64,000 nucleotides of DNA from Vibrio nereis NBRC 15637 (GCF_001591105.1 NZ_BCUD01000001.1:496001-560000); one strand, 5' to 3'. Positions 35,396 through 45,973 are shown, counted from the stretch's first letter. Notes: generated by a model not told the origin, from the letters alone. Numbers and translations: made by a program.

Positions 35396-36247
35396 ATGCG
35401 TATTCATCTTTCCAAATTATCTGTATTTGTTCTCTCTACTTTGTTTCCTGTAGCGAATATTGCTCAGGCGGGCACGCAGGCCATGCCCGTGGTACTGGCT
35501 AAAAACTATAGTGATACCATTGACATTGCAGACTACTGGGTCAGTGAAAAGCTTGATGGAATTAGAGCCATTTGGGATGGCAGTAAGCTAATGACTCGCA
35601 ATGGTGTAGAGATTCATGCACCTTCGTGGTTTGTTGAGCCATTGCCTGAGCAACCGTTAGAAGGTGAACTCTGGGCTGGTAGGGGGAACTTTCACATAGT
35701 GCAGCAAACGGTGTTAGATCATCTGCCGAAAGATGAAGCGTGGCAAAAGATTGATTTTATGTTGTTTGATATGCCCAAAGCCGGGGGCGATTATAAAAAG
35801 CGTTATTTCGATATTAGGGGTTTTGTCAAAGAAGCTCAGGCTAACCATATCAAATACATAGAACATTTCCCCATCGCTACGGAAAGCCATCTATATAAAT
35901 ACCTTGATCAAGTCGACCACAAGAAAGGTGAGGGGTTAATGCTGCGCAAAATCACTAGCCTTTATCAAGCTGGACGCAGTAACGATCTGATGAAGTTGAA
36001 AAAGCACCAAGATGCTGAAGCTTTGGTCATTGGCTACAAAGGTGGTAAAGGCAAATACCTAGGCAAGATGGGGGCGCTGCTGGTTCAACTGGAATCTGGT
36101 CAGCAGTTTTATATTGGTACCGGATTTAGTGATGAACAAAGGCGTGAGCCTCCGAAGCTCGGCACAACTATTACTTTCCGATACAACGGTTATACGCAAA
36201 ATGGTGTTCCTAAGTTTGCGCGATTTATTCGAGAGCGAGTTGATTAA
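35396..36247 (+). CDS. Periplasmic ATP-dependent DNA ligase (LigE type)
   Basis: This is a minimal ATP-dependent DNA ligase with an N-terminal signal peptide (hydrophobic segment ending NIAQAG), so it works outside the cytoplasm, possibly on extracellular or incoming DNA. Motif I with the adenylated Lys is in SEKLDGIRAIWDG; later motifs include LEGELWAGRG, GEGLMLRK and LMKLKKHQDAEA. The OB-fold follows (about residues 205-280). The start at 35396 has AGG upstream; an in-frame ATG at 35363 would precede the signal peptide by 11 residues. Confidence 0.9.
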   Translation: MRIHLSKLSVFVLSTLFPVANIAQAGTQAMPVVLAKNYSDTIDIADYWVSEKLDGIRAIWDGSKLMTRNGVEIHAPSWFVEPLPEQPLEGELWAGRGNFHIVQQTVLDHLPKDEAWQKIDFMLFDMPKAGGDYKKRYFDIRGFVKEAQANHIKYIEHFPIATESHLYKYLDQVDHKKGEGLMLRKITSLYQAGRSNDLMKLKKHQDAEALVIGYKGGKGKYLGKMGALLVQLESGQQFYIGTGFSDEQRREPPKLGTTITFRYNGYTQNGVPKFARFIRERVD

Positions 36248-36251
36248 ACGT

Positions 36252-37247
36252 TTATAGGTTTGGCAAAGCGCCACAGCGTTGAAATAGCGTTTTCCAATAG
36301 CCCACATGATCCTTAATCGCTTGGCGAAATTGCGAATGATGTTGTTGTATCGGATAGGTGAAATCCGGATGTGTGGCTTGAGTAAAACTGAGCATGGGCT
36401 CTAAACGCATATAAGCACTATCGATCTTAGCTAAGTAGGGTTGAATGTCATCAATAAACTGCTGCTGAAAAACGTTCCTTAGATATTTAAATTTTGTTGT
36501 GTCTCGATATTGGCCGCAGAGAATTGCCCCATCATGCAATTGCAGCTGTTGGCTAATCACATTGAGTTTTATACTTGCGTTCAACATCGAGTAACTTAGC
36601 TCACCAATCTTGGGGTCTTTTTCTAAAACTTCTTGGTGCGGCACGACACTATTTAATCTATCCGTGGATGATACTTGCTCTCGAATTTGAAAAGCCGCAT
36701 CAATTTGGTTGAACGCTTGTAGTAGTTCAGAGCTGATGGAAGCATTGTCATTCGTCACCCATTGATACGCGGTCAGTTGAGAACGCATCGCTTCACTGGT
36801 GTAGATTAAGTTACTAAAATGCAGCGGCAATTGGTTTATCTTTGTCTCCAGCAATTGTGTGAGCTGATCTTTTAGAGCTGAGGAAATATTCTTGTTGAGA
36901 AGGCAGTTGTCTATTCCGTAAATAAGCTGGACTTGATAATCAAAATTTCGAAATTGATCTTGGACTTTTCCCAATACGGAATTTCTTTCTGCGATAAGAT
37001 TAAACAAATCACATTTACGCAATTCATAGCTGTCGAGTAAGCCTATTGTGACCGTAGGTATATTGAAGGTTAACTCGCGTTTTGTAGGCAAGGTGATATT
37101 GATATTGTCTTTGAATGCCAGTGCATCTGAACCTTGCACATTGGCGATACGGCTTAAGTAAGTAGAGAATTTGTCGTCTACTTCGCTCTTTGACCAGTCA
37201 CAGCCGAATATAAACAGACTGGATAAAATAATGAAAGTTCTGCGCAT
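36252..37247 (-). CDS. DUF3080 lipoprotein
   Basis: The 331-residue protein starts with a lipoprotein signal peptide (MRRTFIILSSLFIFGC, lipobox Cys at 16). The mature part is mostly helical and matches DUF3080, found in Vibrio and relatives without assigned function. It ends 5 bases from the convergent ligase gene and is upstream of no clear operon. Confidence 0.8.
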   Translation of the reverse strand: MRRTFIILSSLFIFGCDWSKSEVDDKFSTYLSRIANVQGSDALAFKDNINITLPTKRELTFNIPTVTIGLLDSYELRKCDLFNLIAERNSVLGKVQDQFRNFDYQVQLIYGIDNCLLNKNISSALKDQLTQLLETKINQLPLHFSNLIYTSEAMRSQLTAYQWVTNDNASISSELLQAFNQIDAAFQIREQVSSTDRLNSVVPHQEVLEKDPKIGELSYSMLNASIKLNVISQQLQLHDGAILCGQYRDTTKFKYLRNVFQQQFIDDIQPYLAKIDSAYMRLEPMLSFTQATHPDFTYPIQQHHSQFRQAIKDHVGYWKTLFQRCGALPNL

Positions 37248-37296
37248 CTTAATTATCTTTTTATAGCCAATACAATAATCTTAAACACGGAAAAGA

Positions 37297-37320
37297 AAAA
37301 GGCCAGATAACTGGCCTTTT
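37297..37320 (-). terminator. Terminator downstream of norM
   Basis: AAAAGGCCAG (37297-37306), loop ATAA and CTGGCCTTTT (37311-37320). On the minus strand it is followed by TTTTTCTTTT-like sequence and ends the norM transcript. Confidence 0.88.
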
Positions 37321-37341
37321 ACGATATGGAATTTGAGAGGT

Positions 37342-38712
37342 TTACTTAGCAGCGAGCATCAGTTGGATCCCATCATCTTGCTTGTGCATCCAATGAAGGC
37401 GCACACCTAACAGTAATGCCGCGGATGACAAGCCAATAATAAAGCCGACCCAGAAACCATGCGCGCCCATCGGTTCTACAATCCAGTCCGTCATACCTAA
37501 GATATACCCACTAGGAAGCCCTAAAATCCAGTAGGCAACGAAGGTACGATTGAATATTGCCGACATATCTTTGTAGCCACGCAGAGCACCTGCCGCCACC
37601 ACTTGAATTGCATCGGTTAACTGGTAGACAGCCGCCAAGAACAACAATTGCAGTGCAATTTCAATCACAGCACGGTTGTCTGTGTATAAGAGTGCCACTT
37701 GTTCACGCAGCAGTATGGTAAAGAGCGCCGTAAACACAGCAAGACCAACCGCGACCAATAGCCCTACATGAGAAGCGATTCTGGCACCTTCGACTTTTTC
37801 TTCACCCAAACAGTGGCCAACGCGGATACTCACCGCAGCACCGATGCTCATTGGCAACATGAACACGAGTGATGAGAAGTTAATCGCAACCTGGTGGGCA
37901 GCAACAATAAGCGGCCCTAGCGGTGCAACCATAAGGGCTACCACAGCAAACAGTGTCACTTCAAAAAACAGCGCCGCTGCTACGGGGAAGCCCAATTTAA
38001 ACAAGCGAATTAAAGGCTTAATTTGTGGTTTATGGAATTGGCCAAACAGATTGATGTGTGACACACGGTCTGAAGTAAGAATGTAGACCAGCAACATCAC
38101 GAACATAATCCAGTACACGATCGTTGTTGCCACACCACAGCCGACACCACCTAATTCTGGTGCACCAAATTTACCGTAAACGAAAATCCAGTTAAGCGGA
38201 ATGTTTAGGATAAGCCCAAAGAAACCGATCACCATCGCTGGTTTGGTCAAAGACATGCCGTCCGTGAAGCTTCTTAGGGCTTGGAACAGCAGAAATGCTG
38301 GAACGGCCAGCATCACAGCGTGCATATAGCCATTAGTTTTTTCCGCCATGAGTTCTTCGACGTCCATCAACTCCAATATGTATTGGGTTTGAAAGAGAAC
38401 AGCGATGATGGGGATAGAAATAAGCAATGCCATGGCAATGCCTTGCTGGATCTCAAATGAGATCTTTTCTTTACGGCCAGAACCATTCAACTGAGCAACT
38501 ACTGGGACAAGCGCCATCAGTAGACCTATGCCAAACAAAATAGAGGGTAGCCATATGCTTGATGCGATCGATACCGCAGCCATATCAACCGCACTGACAC
38601 CACCAGCCATAACTGTGTCGACAAATCCCATACCAGTTTGGGCAACAGATGCAATGAGCACTGGTGTCGCTAACTTGATGAGTTTACTAGTTTCTTGTTT
38701 ATAACGATGCAC
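37342..38712 (-). CDS. norM: MATE multidrug efflux pump NorM
   Basis: NorM is a sodium-driven exporter of cationic drugs such as norfloxacin in the inner membrane. The protein has 12 hydrophobic helices and matches Vibrio NorM (LIKLATPVLIASVAQTGMGF, DTVMAGGVSAVDMAAVS, LNGSGRKEKISF). The conserved Asp for cation coupling is in FVDTVM. I choose the GTG at 38712 because GGAG lies seven bases before it and the N-terminus then reads VHRYKQE, close to the known NorM start as I remember it. An ATG at 38745 would add 11 residues. It is divergent from ribE. Confidence 0.94.
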   Translation of the reverse strand: MHRYKQETSKLIKLATPVLIASVAQTGMGFVDTVMAGGVSAVDMAAVSIASSIWLPSILFGIGLLMALVPVVAQLNGSGRKEKISFEIQQGIAMALLISIPIIAVLFQTQYILELMDVEELMAEKTNGYMHAVMLAVPAFLLFQALRSFTDGMSLTKPAMVIGFFGLILNIPLNWIFVYGKFGAPELGGVGCGVATTIVYWIMFVMLLVYILTSDRVSHINLFGQFHKPQIKPLIRLFKLGFPVAAALFFEVTLFAVVALMVAPLGPLIVAAHQVAINFSSLVFMLPMSIGAAVSIRVGHCLGEEKVEGARIASHVGLLVAVGLAVFTALFTILLREQVALLYTDNRAVIEIALQLLFLAAVYQLTDAIQVVAAGALRGYKDMSAIFNRTFVAYWILGLPSGYILGMTDWIVEPMGAHGFWVGFIIGLSSAALLLGVRLHWMHKQDDGIQLMLAAK

Positions 38713-38876
38713 GCATGAACTCCAAACGACGTGAAGGGCTCTCACAAGCCTAGATCTGAACAGAAAAAGAAATATGTAAGAGAGAGGAATATAACATTCA
38801 ATGTAAGCGTTTGCTTTTGTGTGGCATGATAAAGAAATCTTGATTTAAGCACCAACAAAAACTGACGGATTTTTCT

Positions 38877-39488
38877 ATGTTTACCGGAATTGTTCAAGGC
38901 ATGGCCGAGGTCGTTGCTATTGATAAAAAAGACGCGTTTCAGACACATACCATTAAGCTCTTAGGCTCAATGAATGAAAGGTTAGAGATAGGCGCTTCTG
39001 TTGCTCACAATGGTTGCTGTTTGACCGTGACAAAGATTGAAGGCGAAAACATCTCATTTGATTTGATGCAAGCGACCCTGAGGCTCACAAACTTAGGCGA
39101 ACTTGGCGTCGGTGATTTGGTCAATATTGAGCGCGCAGCAAAATTCGGCGACGAGATCGGGGGCCATAGTATGTCTGGTCATGTGAGCTTAGTGGCGACC
39201 GTTTCACAAGTGATAGACACCCCAAACAACCGAACGGTTTGGTTTGAATTGCCAACTGAGAGTATGAAATACGTGTTAGCGAAAGGCTATATTGGGTTAG
39301 ACGGTTGTTCTCTAACGATCGGTGAAGTTGAAGGAAATCGATTCTCGGTCCACTTGATACCCGAAACCTTGCAGCGAACGTTATTTGGTACACGTAAAGC
39401 AGGTGACAAAATCAACGTAGAGTTTGATCCACAAACACAAGCGATTGTGGATACCGTTGAAAGGGTGCTTGCAGCAAAAAACGTTTGA
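38877..39488 (+). CDS. ribE: Riboflavin synthase alpha chain
   Basis: The enzyme makes riboflavin from two molecules of 6,7-dimethyl-8-ribityllumazine. The 203-residue protein has the two lumazine-binding repeats: [12 protein letters not shown] with the N-terminal FTG motif, and a second beginning [21 protein letters not shown] and [10 protein letters not shown] are the matching strands. It is monocistronic and divergent from norM. No FMN riboswitch is visible upstream. Confidence 0.96.
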   Translation: MFTGIVQGMAEVVAIDKKDAFQTHTIKLLGSMNERLEIGASVAHNGCCLTVTKIEGENISFDLMQATLRLTNLGELGVGDLVNIERAAKFGDEIGGHSMSGHVSLVATVSQVIDTPNNRTVWFELPTESMKYVLAKGYIGLDGCSLTIGEVEGNRFSVHLIPETLQRTLFGTRKAGDKINVEFDPQTQAIVDTVERVLAAKNV

Positions 39489-39573
39489 TCACGCTGGCAT
39501 TAACCTTATACCGGATACCGCTATTAAGTGGATCCGGTATTATTTTCCATTGCAGGTCCAAAGACTTGGCCTG

Positions 39574-39777
39574 TCAAAAGATCTGCTCGTCGTCTGCATC
39601 CACAACCAACTCTATGGTGTCTAACTGTTCATTAACCATCATATTAAAGTGAATGGCGTTACAACATGCTGGACAATCATCATAAAACTCTTGGTCACCA
39701 TTCGATGCGTCTAAAGTGACTGATATGGAGTGACCACAGTGAGGGCAGGGGACGAATTTTTCAGTATAGTTTCGCAT
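39574..39777 (-). CDS. CPXCG-motif cysteine-rich protein
   Basis: The 67-residue protein has two CxxC knuckles (CPHCG and CPACC) and a strongly acidic C-terminal tail (VVDADDEQIF). It matches the CPXCG-motif cysteine-rich family, presumably zinc-binding and of unknown role. It is convergent with ribE. Confidence 0.88.
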   Translation of the reverse strand: MRNYTEKFVPCPHCGHSISVTLDASNGDQEFYDDCPACCNAIHFNMMVNEQLDTIELVVDADDEQIF

Positions 39778-39898
39778 AACTCTCTTCCTTCCATCCTGAT
39801 GAACTACTCGTTAGAGCAAATCAAACTAACTTCCGTTACGTTAATCATAAGTCTGAAAGTGCGGATTGAACATAAAGCCTGCTTAAATTCCAACTTTC

Positions 39899-40765
39899 TT
39901 AGTACGAGAGTATTTTATTAATGAGTTTTTGCGATTGCTCTAGGTAATGACCACCAAATTGATTGTAGTGGTTCAGTAAATGGTAAAGATTATAAATATC
40001 TTTTCGCTCCGAGTATTTGTAATCCAGCGGCAAGATACTTTCATAACCTTGGTAGAATTCTGGCTGGAAACCACCAAATAGCTCCGTCATGGCAATATCG
40101 CACTCTCGGTCTCCCCAGTAACAGGCTGGGTCATAGCAGATGGGGCCAAAAACAGAATTCGCGACATTGCCATGCCATAAATCACCATGCAGCAGAGAGG
40201 GTCTAGGCTGGTGTCCGATTAGGTGCTCGTGAACAAGTTCCGTGAACTCATTGATATCGACAAGGTTTACGCCTTTTTCTTTTACCAATTGAAGCTGCCA
40301 GCCAATACGTTGCTCGGCGAAGAAACGCGCCCATTTACGTTCCCATTTATTAGGCTGTAGGGTTGATCCGATGTAGTTGTCCTGATCAAAACCAAACTCT
40401 TTTTGCTCTCCCCATTGATGCAACTGAGCTAATTGTTGGCCAAATAAATAGCTATTTTTATCGTCATCAAGAGGTTTGGTCGGCAAATAGTTCAAAACGA
40501 TAAAAGCATTGTTTTTTGAGTTACCGGTAAAAATTAACTCTGGCACAAATACGGAGTTACTCTCTCGCATCATGCGAATGTTTTCAGCTTCAACTTCAAA
40601 CTTAGGCAGAAACTCTCGGCTGTTGACCTTAACGAAATAACGCTGTTCGCCATCAGATATCATGTAACACTCATTGATGTCACCACCCGATACCTTCGTT
40701 TTTTCAACAATTTCGAAAGTAAACATAAGGGTCTCAGAAAGTTGTTGTGAAATGGCTTGCCACAT
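39899..40765 (-). CDS. Fructosamine kinase family protein
   Basis: The protein (288 residues) phosphorylates ketosamines made by protein glycation, or a related amine substrate. Kinase-like landmarks are YFVKVNSREFLPKFEVEAEN (ATP-site Lys), the catalytic loop LLHGDLWHGN with its Asp, and YDPACYWGDRECDIAMTELFGG. It is the E. coli YniA type. It is monocistronic. Confidence 0.93.
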   Translation of the reverse strand: MWQAISQQLSETLMFTFEIVEKTKVSGGDINECYMISDGEQRYFVKVNSREFLPKFEVEAENIRMMRESNSVFVPELIFTGNSKNNAFIVLNYLPTKPLDDDKNSYLFGQQLAQLHQWGEQKEFGFDQDNYIGSTLQPNKWERKWARFFAEQRIGWQLQLVKEKGVNLVDINEFTELVHEHLIGHQPRPSLLHGDLWHGNVANSVFGPICYDPACYWGDRECDIAMTELFGGFQPEFYQGYESILPLDYKYSERKDIYNLYHLLNHYNQFGGHYLEQSQKLINKILSY

Positions 40766-41131
40766 ACTTTTCCCCTAAACAATGTGCTTTATAAGTCTAT
40801 TGTAGAAGAAGCACCGAGACGAAACCGAACCAGAGTGCAAAAAATTCAACGATTTAACCTAACGCAAAGAGATAGTTAGCAAAATGTGAGATAAGTCGCT
40901 TCTAAGTTGTTCTAATTACATAAGAATTTCTTTTTGTGAAGCATTTCGGTGTCACACAACACAATTGTTCCGTAGAATGGTTGGGTAGGAGATAGGCCTA
41001 ACGGTTTATCAATTTATTTATCTATGTTGTGGTTTTTGTCAGCAACTGGCCATACGTGAGTTGTTTAAACCCTCTGATTTGTCATAGTATTGCACTGTAC
41101 TGTAACGACAAAACAAGAATGGAGAGAAGCT
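40766..41131. other. Intergenic region between fructosamine kinase and DUF3802 genes
   Basis: About 365 bases between divergent genes, AT-rich. No coding frame, palindrome or recognisable RNA element was seen. Promoters of both neighbours must lie here. Confidence 0.4.
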
Positions 41132-41476
41132 GTGGTAGTTGACACCGATGGGTATTTAGCTTTAATCGAACACTTAGCTTTTAATCTGGATGTTTTTACA
41201 TCTGACAATAGTGATACTGGGGCAGAAAGTGTCGAAGATGTCGTTACCGATATGGTGGCCAGCAACATCATGGCCATTTTTGAGCAGAACCCAGAGATGC
41301 ACGCAAGTGTGCGATTCAAACTACTGAAGGAAGCGGATTCGGTCGTAGAAGATTTAGGAGAAGTGCTTGCTGGTGTTTGGAGCAAACCGGCGACCAACAA
41401 ACAGATCACCTTTCTTGATGAATACATTGCGTTAGTGAAAAACTTGTTTGACACTGCTGTAGCAAAATACGATTAG
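41132..41476 (+). CDS. DUF3802 protein
   Basis: The protein of 114 residues matches DUF3802 of Vibrio and Shewanella (DGYLALIEHLAFNLDVF, VEDVVTDMVASNIMAIFEQNP, VVEDLGEVLAGVWSKPATN). It is helical and probably cytosolic; its role is unknown. The start is set at the GTG at 41132 because GGAG lies seven bases before it; an upstream TTG lacks such a site. It is convergent with the NlpC/P60 gene, two bases apart. Confidence 0.85.
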   Translation: MVVDTDGYLALIEHLAFNLDVFTSDNSDTGAESVEDVVTDMVASNIMAIFEQNPEMHASVRFKLLKEADSVVEDLGEVLAGVWSKPATNKQITFLDEYIALVKNLFDTAVAKYD

Positions 41477-41478
41477 TT

Positions 41479-42018
41479 TTACTGGGTAAGCATTCCAGGT
41501 GAGGACGTCACTCGCCTGAAATGCCAGAACTTAGATGCCCAATATGGGTTGTCTAGCCTCGAAATAATCACACCTTTCGACGTAGAAGCATGCATAAACT
41601 GCTTCTTGCCAATATATACTCCCACATGCCTTACTGTTCTTGCTGTTTTAAAAAACGCTAAATCACCGATTTGTACGTCTTGGTAGTCGATCTCTTCCCC
41701 TACCGCTGATTGCATTTTTGTTGTTCTTGGAACATCCAGTTTTACCGCATCGCGATAGGCGATTTGAACAAATGCAGAACAATCAATACCGTTAAAACTG
41801 TTTCCGCCTAATCGGTAAGGAACCCCTTTCCAGACCTTATATACATCCATCAGAGAAGCCTTCATTGCCAATTGCGCAGCAGAGGGTGGGGTCGTTACAT
41901 CTATTTGGCTAATTTGAGACTCAGGAGAAGAGCAACCAATGAGTGTTGCCAATAACAGAGAGGCAGGAATGATGCGTGAGAATGCATTCGCGCGAATTTT
42001 CCGTTTAATAACTGACAT
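41479..42018 (-). CDS. NlpC/P60 peptidoglycan endopeptidase lipoprotein
   Basis: This 179-residue lipoprotein has a signal peptide with lipobox LIGC (Cys near residue 29). The NlpC/P60 domain (about 70-170) carries the catalytic Cys in FNGIDCSAFVQIAYRD, the His in VRHVGVYIGKKQF and a second His in MHASTSKG. It is of the Spr/MepS group that cuts peptide cross-links in the cell wall. The substrate bond is inferred from the family. Confidence 0.9.
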   Translation of the reverse strand: MSVIKRKIRANAFSRIIPASLLLATLIGCSSPESQISQIDVTTPPSAAQLAMKASLMDVYKVWKGVPYRLGGNSFNGIDCSAFVQIAYRDAVKLDVPRTTKMQSAVGEEIDYQDVQIGDLAFFKTARTVRHVGVYIGKKQFMHASTSKGVIISRLDNPYWASKFWHFRRVTSSPGMLTQ

Positions 42019-42085
42019 CTAACTGTAATATTCCCTAAATAGAATCGCCGCTGTATAAACTTTAGTATGAAGTCGGCTGTTTAGA

Positions 42086-44119
42086 ATGAATAATAAAAAG
42101 AAAAAATCTTCTCTATCTCTTATCCAAACAATTAGCACCGTTTTTATTACCATCACTCTACTGGTGATTACTTTGTCTGTCACTAGCATTAATGGACTAG
42201 AGAGAGTAGATAATCAATTTAGTAGTTTGTCAGATAAAGCGTTACCACTGGCGATGACAAATGCGAAGCTCACCCAAACAATATTAGAACAAGTTAAGCA
42301 ACTGGGGTATGGAACCCAAGTTGAATCGACAGAAGAGCTGGAATCTATTCGCTCTCAAATAACACAATTGATGGCGCAAACGGATCAATCATTACACCGT
42401 GTTTTTGACATTGCCACTGACTTTGATAACTCACTCTCCAAACAACAGCAACAAGAGCTGAAAGACAATATCTCCACACTGTTTTCACTAACCAATAGTA
42501 TTTTGGATGTGCAATCGCAGCTACTGGCGATGCAAACCGACATTGACAATGATGTGACGAGTTTTCGTTATGGGTTAAGTTCTATTGGACCAGAAATGAG
42601 CCGTATCAGTTCATTCCTTTCAATCGATAACCCTGAGTCATCCGACGCTGCAAACCGCTTTATTGCCAGTGCATCTTCGATGGAAAGTACCTTCCTCGTT
42701 CTTATGATGGAATCGGATCTCCAGAAAGCACAAAACGAATACAAAGAAATGCGTAATCGAATTGCGGGCATCAATCTGGCATTTGATGACTTTGAAGAGT
42801 GGCATCCGGATATCAATGAATTTGCCAGTTTGACGGCTCCATATGACATGGTCAAAGAAGGATTCGAAGATAACGGCGTTCTACAGCAACTACTGCAAAA
42901 ATTGGAGTTGACTCAAAAGCAGAAAGAGCAGGTTGCGCAGGCAGCGATTGTCGCTAAGCAGACGAATGATTTACTAGGACGAGTTTCATTAACAGCGGAA
43001 GGGTTAATTGAAGAGAGTAAAGCGGTTGTCACTGACACCATGAACGGCATCCTTCTCACCACGCTTATCAGTGGTGTGGCACTGGTCGGGGTCATTGTTG
43101 CAAGTTGGCTGGCACTGCGTGCTTGGATTAATCGCGGCTTAAGTAATATTTTAACCAATCTAGATTTGCTGACCGAGCATAATTTCACACAGTTTATTGA
43201 ACTTAGAGGTCCGTTTGAGCTGAAAGAAGTGGCGCGTAAGCTAAACCAAGTTATTGAGTCAACGCGAGACTCTATCTCAACCGTGACGAGAAACTGTGAA
43301 ACACTGTATCAAACCGCTGAAATTAGCCACGGTGCCGCTGAAAAGTCCCGTTCTAGCTTGACTCAACAGAATGAATCGCTGGCGAGCATGGTGACGACAA
43401 TCACCCAGCTAGAAGCATCAATCAGAGAAATTGCGACCGTTACCAACGAGTCTTACAGTGAGTCCCAACGAGCTAGCGAGCACTCAAGTAACGGTGTAAA
43501 AGCTATTGAGCAGAATCAAACCAGGCTGCAATCGTTAGAAAATACACTGAACATTAATGAAGAGTCCATGCTGGAGCTGGATAGCCGAGTTAAGCAGATT
43601 CGTGAAATGGTGGATATGATCGCGGGTATTGCTGACAATACAAACTTGTTGGCACTCAATGCCGCAATTGAAGCAGCACGTGCTGGGGAACAAGGAAGAG
43701 GCTTTGCCGTTGTCGCTGATGAAGTGCGTAAATTGGCCAGCGACACATCAGAGCAAACGGGCAATATTCGTGATCGCATGAATGAACTGGTCGCCGCGGC
43801 AGAAAAGTCTCGCTCAGCGGTAACCGATACAAGAACAGAAATGACGTTTGCATTGGAGTCTAGCGAGCAGGTGAAACATACCTTTGAAGATATCGCTAAC
43901 GCCGTGACTCAGATTCGTGAGCGAGTAGAGCAGATTACAGTCGCAACGGAAGAACAAGAGCGAGCAACAGCAGAAGTGAGCCGTTCAATAACGCATGTCT
44001 CTGAGCAAGGTGAACAGACCAATCTACAGTTGGAATCGATGGTTGAAAGTTCAGAGCAGGTCGCGGATATTGCCGGGCATCAGCAAGCAATGCTACATAA
44101 ATATGAATTACATCATTGA
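42086..44119 (+). CDS. Methyl-accepting chemotaxis protein
   Basis: The 677-residue transmembrane chemoreceptor has an N-terminal helix (about residues 12-32), a long helical periplasmic domain (to about 320), a second membrane helix (about 322-345) and a HAMP-like region. The cytoplasmic signalling domain shows the conserved tip ([19 protein letters not shown], then [15 protein letters not shown]). The periplasmic part is helical-bundle-like and its ligand cannot be told. The gene is followed by a strong terminator. Confidence 0.94.
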   Translation: MNNKKKKSSLSLIQTISTVFITITLLVITLSVTSINGLERVDNQFSSLSDKALPLAMTNAKLTQTILEQVKQLGYGTQVESTEELESIRSQITQLMAQTDQSLHRVFDIATDFDNSLSKQQQQELKDNISTLFSLTNSILDVQSQLLAMQTDIDNDVTSFRYGLSSIGPEMSRISSFLSIDNPESSDAANRFIASASSMESTFLVLMMESDLQKAQNEYKEMRNRIAGINLAFDDFEEWHPDINEFASLTAPYDMVKEGFEDNGVLQQLLQKLELTQKQKEQVAQAAIVAKQTNDLLGRVSLTAEGLIEESKAVVTDTMNGILLTTLISGVALVGVIVASWLALRAWINRGLSNILTNLDLLTEHNFTQFIELRGPFELKEVARKLNQVIESTRDSISTVTRNCETLYQTAEISHGAAEKSRSSLTQQNESLASMVTTITQLEASIREIATVTNESYSESQRASEHSSNGVKAIEQNQTRLQSLENTLNINEESMLELDSRVKQIREMVDMIAGIADNTNLLALNAAIEAARAGEQGRGFAVVADEVRKLASDTSEQTGNIRDRMNELVAAAEKSRSAVTDTRTEMTFALESSEQVKHTFEDIANAVTQIRERVEQITVATEEQERATAEVSRSITHVSEQGEQTNLQLESMVESSEQVADIAGHQQAMLHKYELHH

Positions 44120-44125
44120 TAACAC

Positions 44126-44150
44126 AAAGGAGCGGCAACGCTCCTTTTTT
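44126..44150 (+). terminator. Terminator after the chemoreceptor gene
   Basis: AAAGGAGCG (44126-44134), loop GCAA, CGCTCCTTT (44139-44147) and a T-run. It abuts the end of the convergent sterol-desaturase-like gene. Confidence 0.93.
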
Positions 44151-44937
44151 AATGATTGCGGAATGGCTGGGTGAGCATTTTATCTAACCTTTGTTCTTGA
44201 GCTGTTCGAAACAGAGGAATGCCAATGATCACGTTTTCATGCCCTCTCTGAGGCTGTGCGATGTACGTACCAAACCATCTATCCCAGATGGATAAGAAAA
44301 AGCCGAAATTGGAGTGGGTTTCTTTAGCAATAATCGAATGATGCACACGGTGCATGTCGGGCGTCACGATGACTTTTCTTAAGGACGCATCAAGCTTTAA
44401 TGGTAACTTTGCGTTGCTATGGTTAAACATTGCGCTGGCGTTCAAAATAATCTCGAACACGATGATTGCGATAGGTGAAATACCCAATGCATAAACCAGA
44501 GCAATTTTAATCGCCATAGAGAGTAGAATTTCGATAGGGTGAAAGCGAGTGCCAGTGGTGACATCAATATCTTGATCGGCATGATGCATGCGGTGCAAAC
44601 GCCATAGCCAAGGAACACGATGAAACAGCACATGTTGTAGGTAGATGGCGCAATCCAATAACAAAATCGAAATGACTATTTCTAGCGCAAAGGGAAACTC
44701 TACAACGTTAAAGAAACCTAGTGCATTGGCTTGTGCTCGCAGTGCCGCCTCAAATGCCAAGATCGGCATCAAAAGACTTAAGCACAAAGAGTTAAACGCA
44801 ATTAAGCCAAGATTGTTCAACCAACGGTACGCTTTATTTTGGGTTAAGGTTTTCCTTGGCGTAACCCATTCCCAAATGCCGCATAAGATCAGCACAGACA
44901 AAAAGAAACTGAATCGAACCAACTCTGGGTTTTGCAT
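44149..44937 (-). CDS. Sterol desaturase / fatty acid hydroxylase family protein
   Basis: The membrane protein (262 residues) has several helices and the histidine clusters of this di-iron family: HVLFH, HRMHHADQD and HRVHHS, with a further His in MFNHSN. These would hold two irons for hydroxylation or desaturation of a lipid. The bacterial substrate is not known. It stands between two convergent transcription units. Confidence 0.9.
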   Translation of the reverse strand: MQNPELVRFSFFLSVLILCGIWEWVTPRKTLTQNKAYRWLNNLGLIAFNSLCLSLLMPILAFEAALRAQANALGFFNVVEFPFALEIVISILLLDCAIYLQHVLFHRVPWLWRLHRMHHADQDIDVTTGTRFHPIEILLSMAIKIALVYALGISPIAIIVFEIILNASAMFNHSNAKLPLKLDASLRKVIVTPDMHRVHHSIIAKETHSNFGFFLSIWDRWFGTYIAQPQRGHENVIIGIPLFRTAQEQRLDKMLTQPFRNH

Positions 44938-45083
44938 ATGTGGCTATCCTGTATTGCTAACAACGTCACCCAATCAAAACTGGGCGTGCTCAAGATCAAA
45001 TCATTCCGTTAGATGGGTAATCGGCTTGCAACTATTGAGCGGGAGAGTAAACTTTGCCTCCTTTCCATTATCAATGAATCACC

Positions 45084-45821
45084 ATGAGAGTCCACGCTTT
45101 TCACCGCCTTTACCAGCAGAGACTGGAAAAGTCGACCAAGCCCTTCAATGCACGTGGCTGTAAGGTTCAGCGCTGCCAATTTTGCCAAGTATCAGAAAAA
45201 CATTGTATTTGCGAACATCAGCCGAATATCCAAAGTGACATCGCTGTCATGCTGCTAGTGTCAGACAATGAAGTATTCAAGCCAAGCAATACTGGACGAT
45301 TGATCTTAGATACAGTCCAAGAAGGGTACGTGTTTCAGTGGAGCCGTACGGAGCCTGATCAAGAGATGCTCAAGTTGCTGAGTAATGAAGACTATCAACC
45401 CATCGTGATTTTTCCTGATGAGTATGTTGATAACAAAAGCCGTTTGATCGCGGGTAATGCACGCGAATTCTGTTCGGATAAGAAACCGCTATTGATCTTC
45501 TTAGATGGCAGCTGGCGTGAAGCAAGACGCATCTTCCGTAAATCGCTGTATTTGGATTCATTGCCCGTATTGTCGATTCAACCCGATACGATTTCTCAAT
45601 ATATGATGCGCCGTTCTGATAACGAGCAGCACCTTGCGACCGCGGAAGTTGCTTCATTAGTGTTTGCTGAGCTCAAAGAGCAGGATGCGGCGGATACGCT
45701 AACGCATTGGTTTGAAGCCTTTAAAGAGAGTTACTTGCTTAGTAAAAGCCGCGGTAAAGTGGATGAGCAACGCCCCGCACTCGAAACCTATATTCGTTCA
45801 CAAAAAGAGAAGCCGCTCTAA
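45084..45821 (+). CDS. DTW-domain tRNA-uridine aminocarboxypropyltransferase (TapT-like)
   Basis: The DTW domain (about residues 30-215) includes CQFCQVSEKHCICE (zinc-type Cys cluster), the SAM-related LLVSDNEVFKPSNTGRL and the DGSWREARRIF motif that corresponds to the family's DTW. Relatives of E. coli TapT (YfiP) add a 3-amino-3-carboxypropyl group to uridine 47 of tRNA. The start ATG at 45084 is the first reasonable one. Function is by family resemblance. Confidence 0.85.
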   Translation: MRVHAFHRLYQQRLEKSTKPFNARGCKVQRCQFCQVSEKHCICEHQPNIQSDIAVMLLVSDNEVFKPSNTGRLILDTVQEGYVFQWSRTEPDQEMLKLLSNEDYQPIVIFPDEYVDNKSRLIAGNAREFCSDKKPLLIFLDGSWREARRIFRKSLYLDSLPVLSIQPDTISQYMMRRSDNEQHLATAEVASLVFAELKEQDAADTLTHWFEAFKESYLLSKSRGKVDEQRPALETYIRSQKEKPL

Positions 45822-45973
45822 ACTTCAACAGGTTGATGATGAAGGAGTGTGCAGTTAGATAATTCTCGAGATTAAATATGTCCTTGGTCACGGATTGTAG
45901 GCGTAGCTCTATGGATAATGAATCAGTTTTTATTTTTTACTTTTTTGATTTTTAGCTTTATGGGAGAGAGCTG

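Noticed and set aside
38713..38876. FMN riboswitch before ribE
   Set aside because: The short leader lacks the conserved FMN riboswitch segments and has no room for the six-helix fold.
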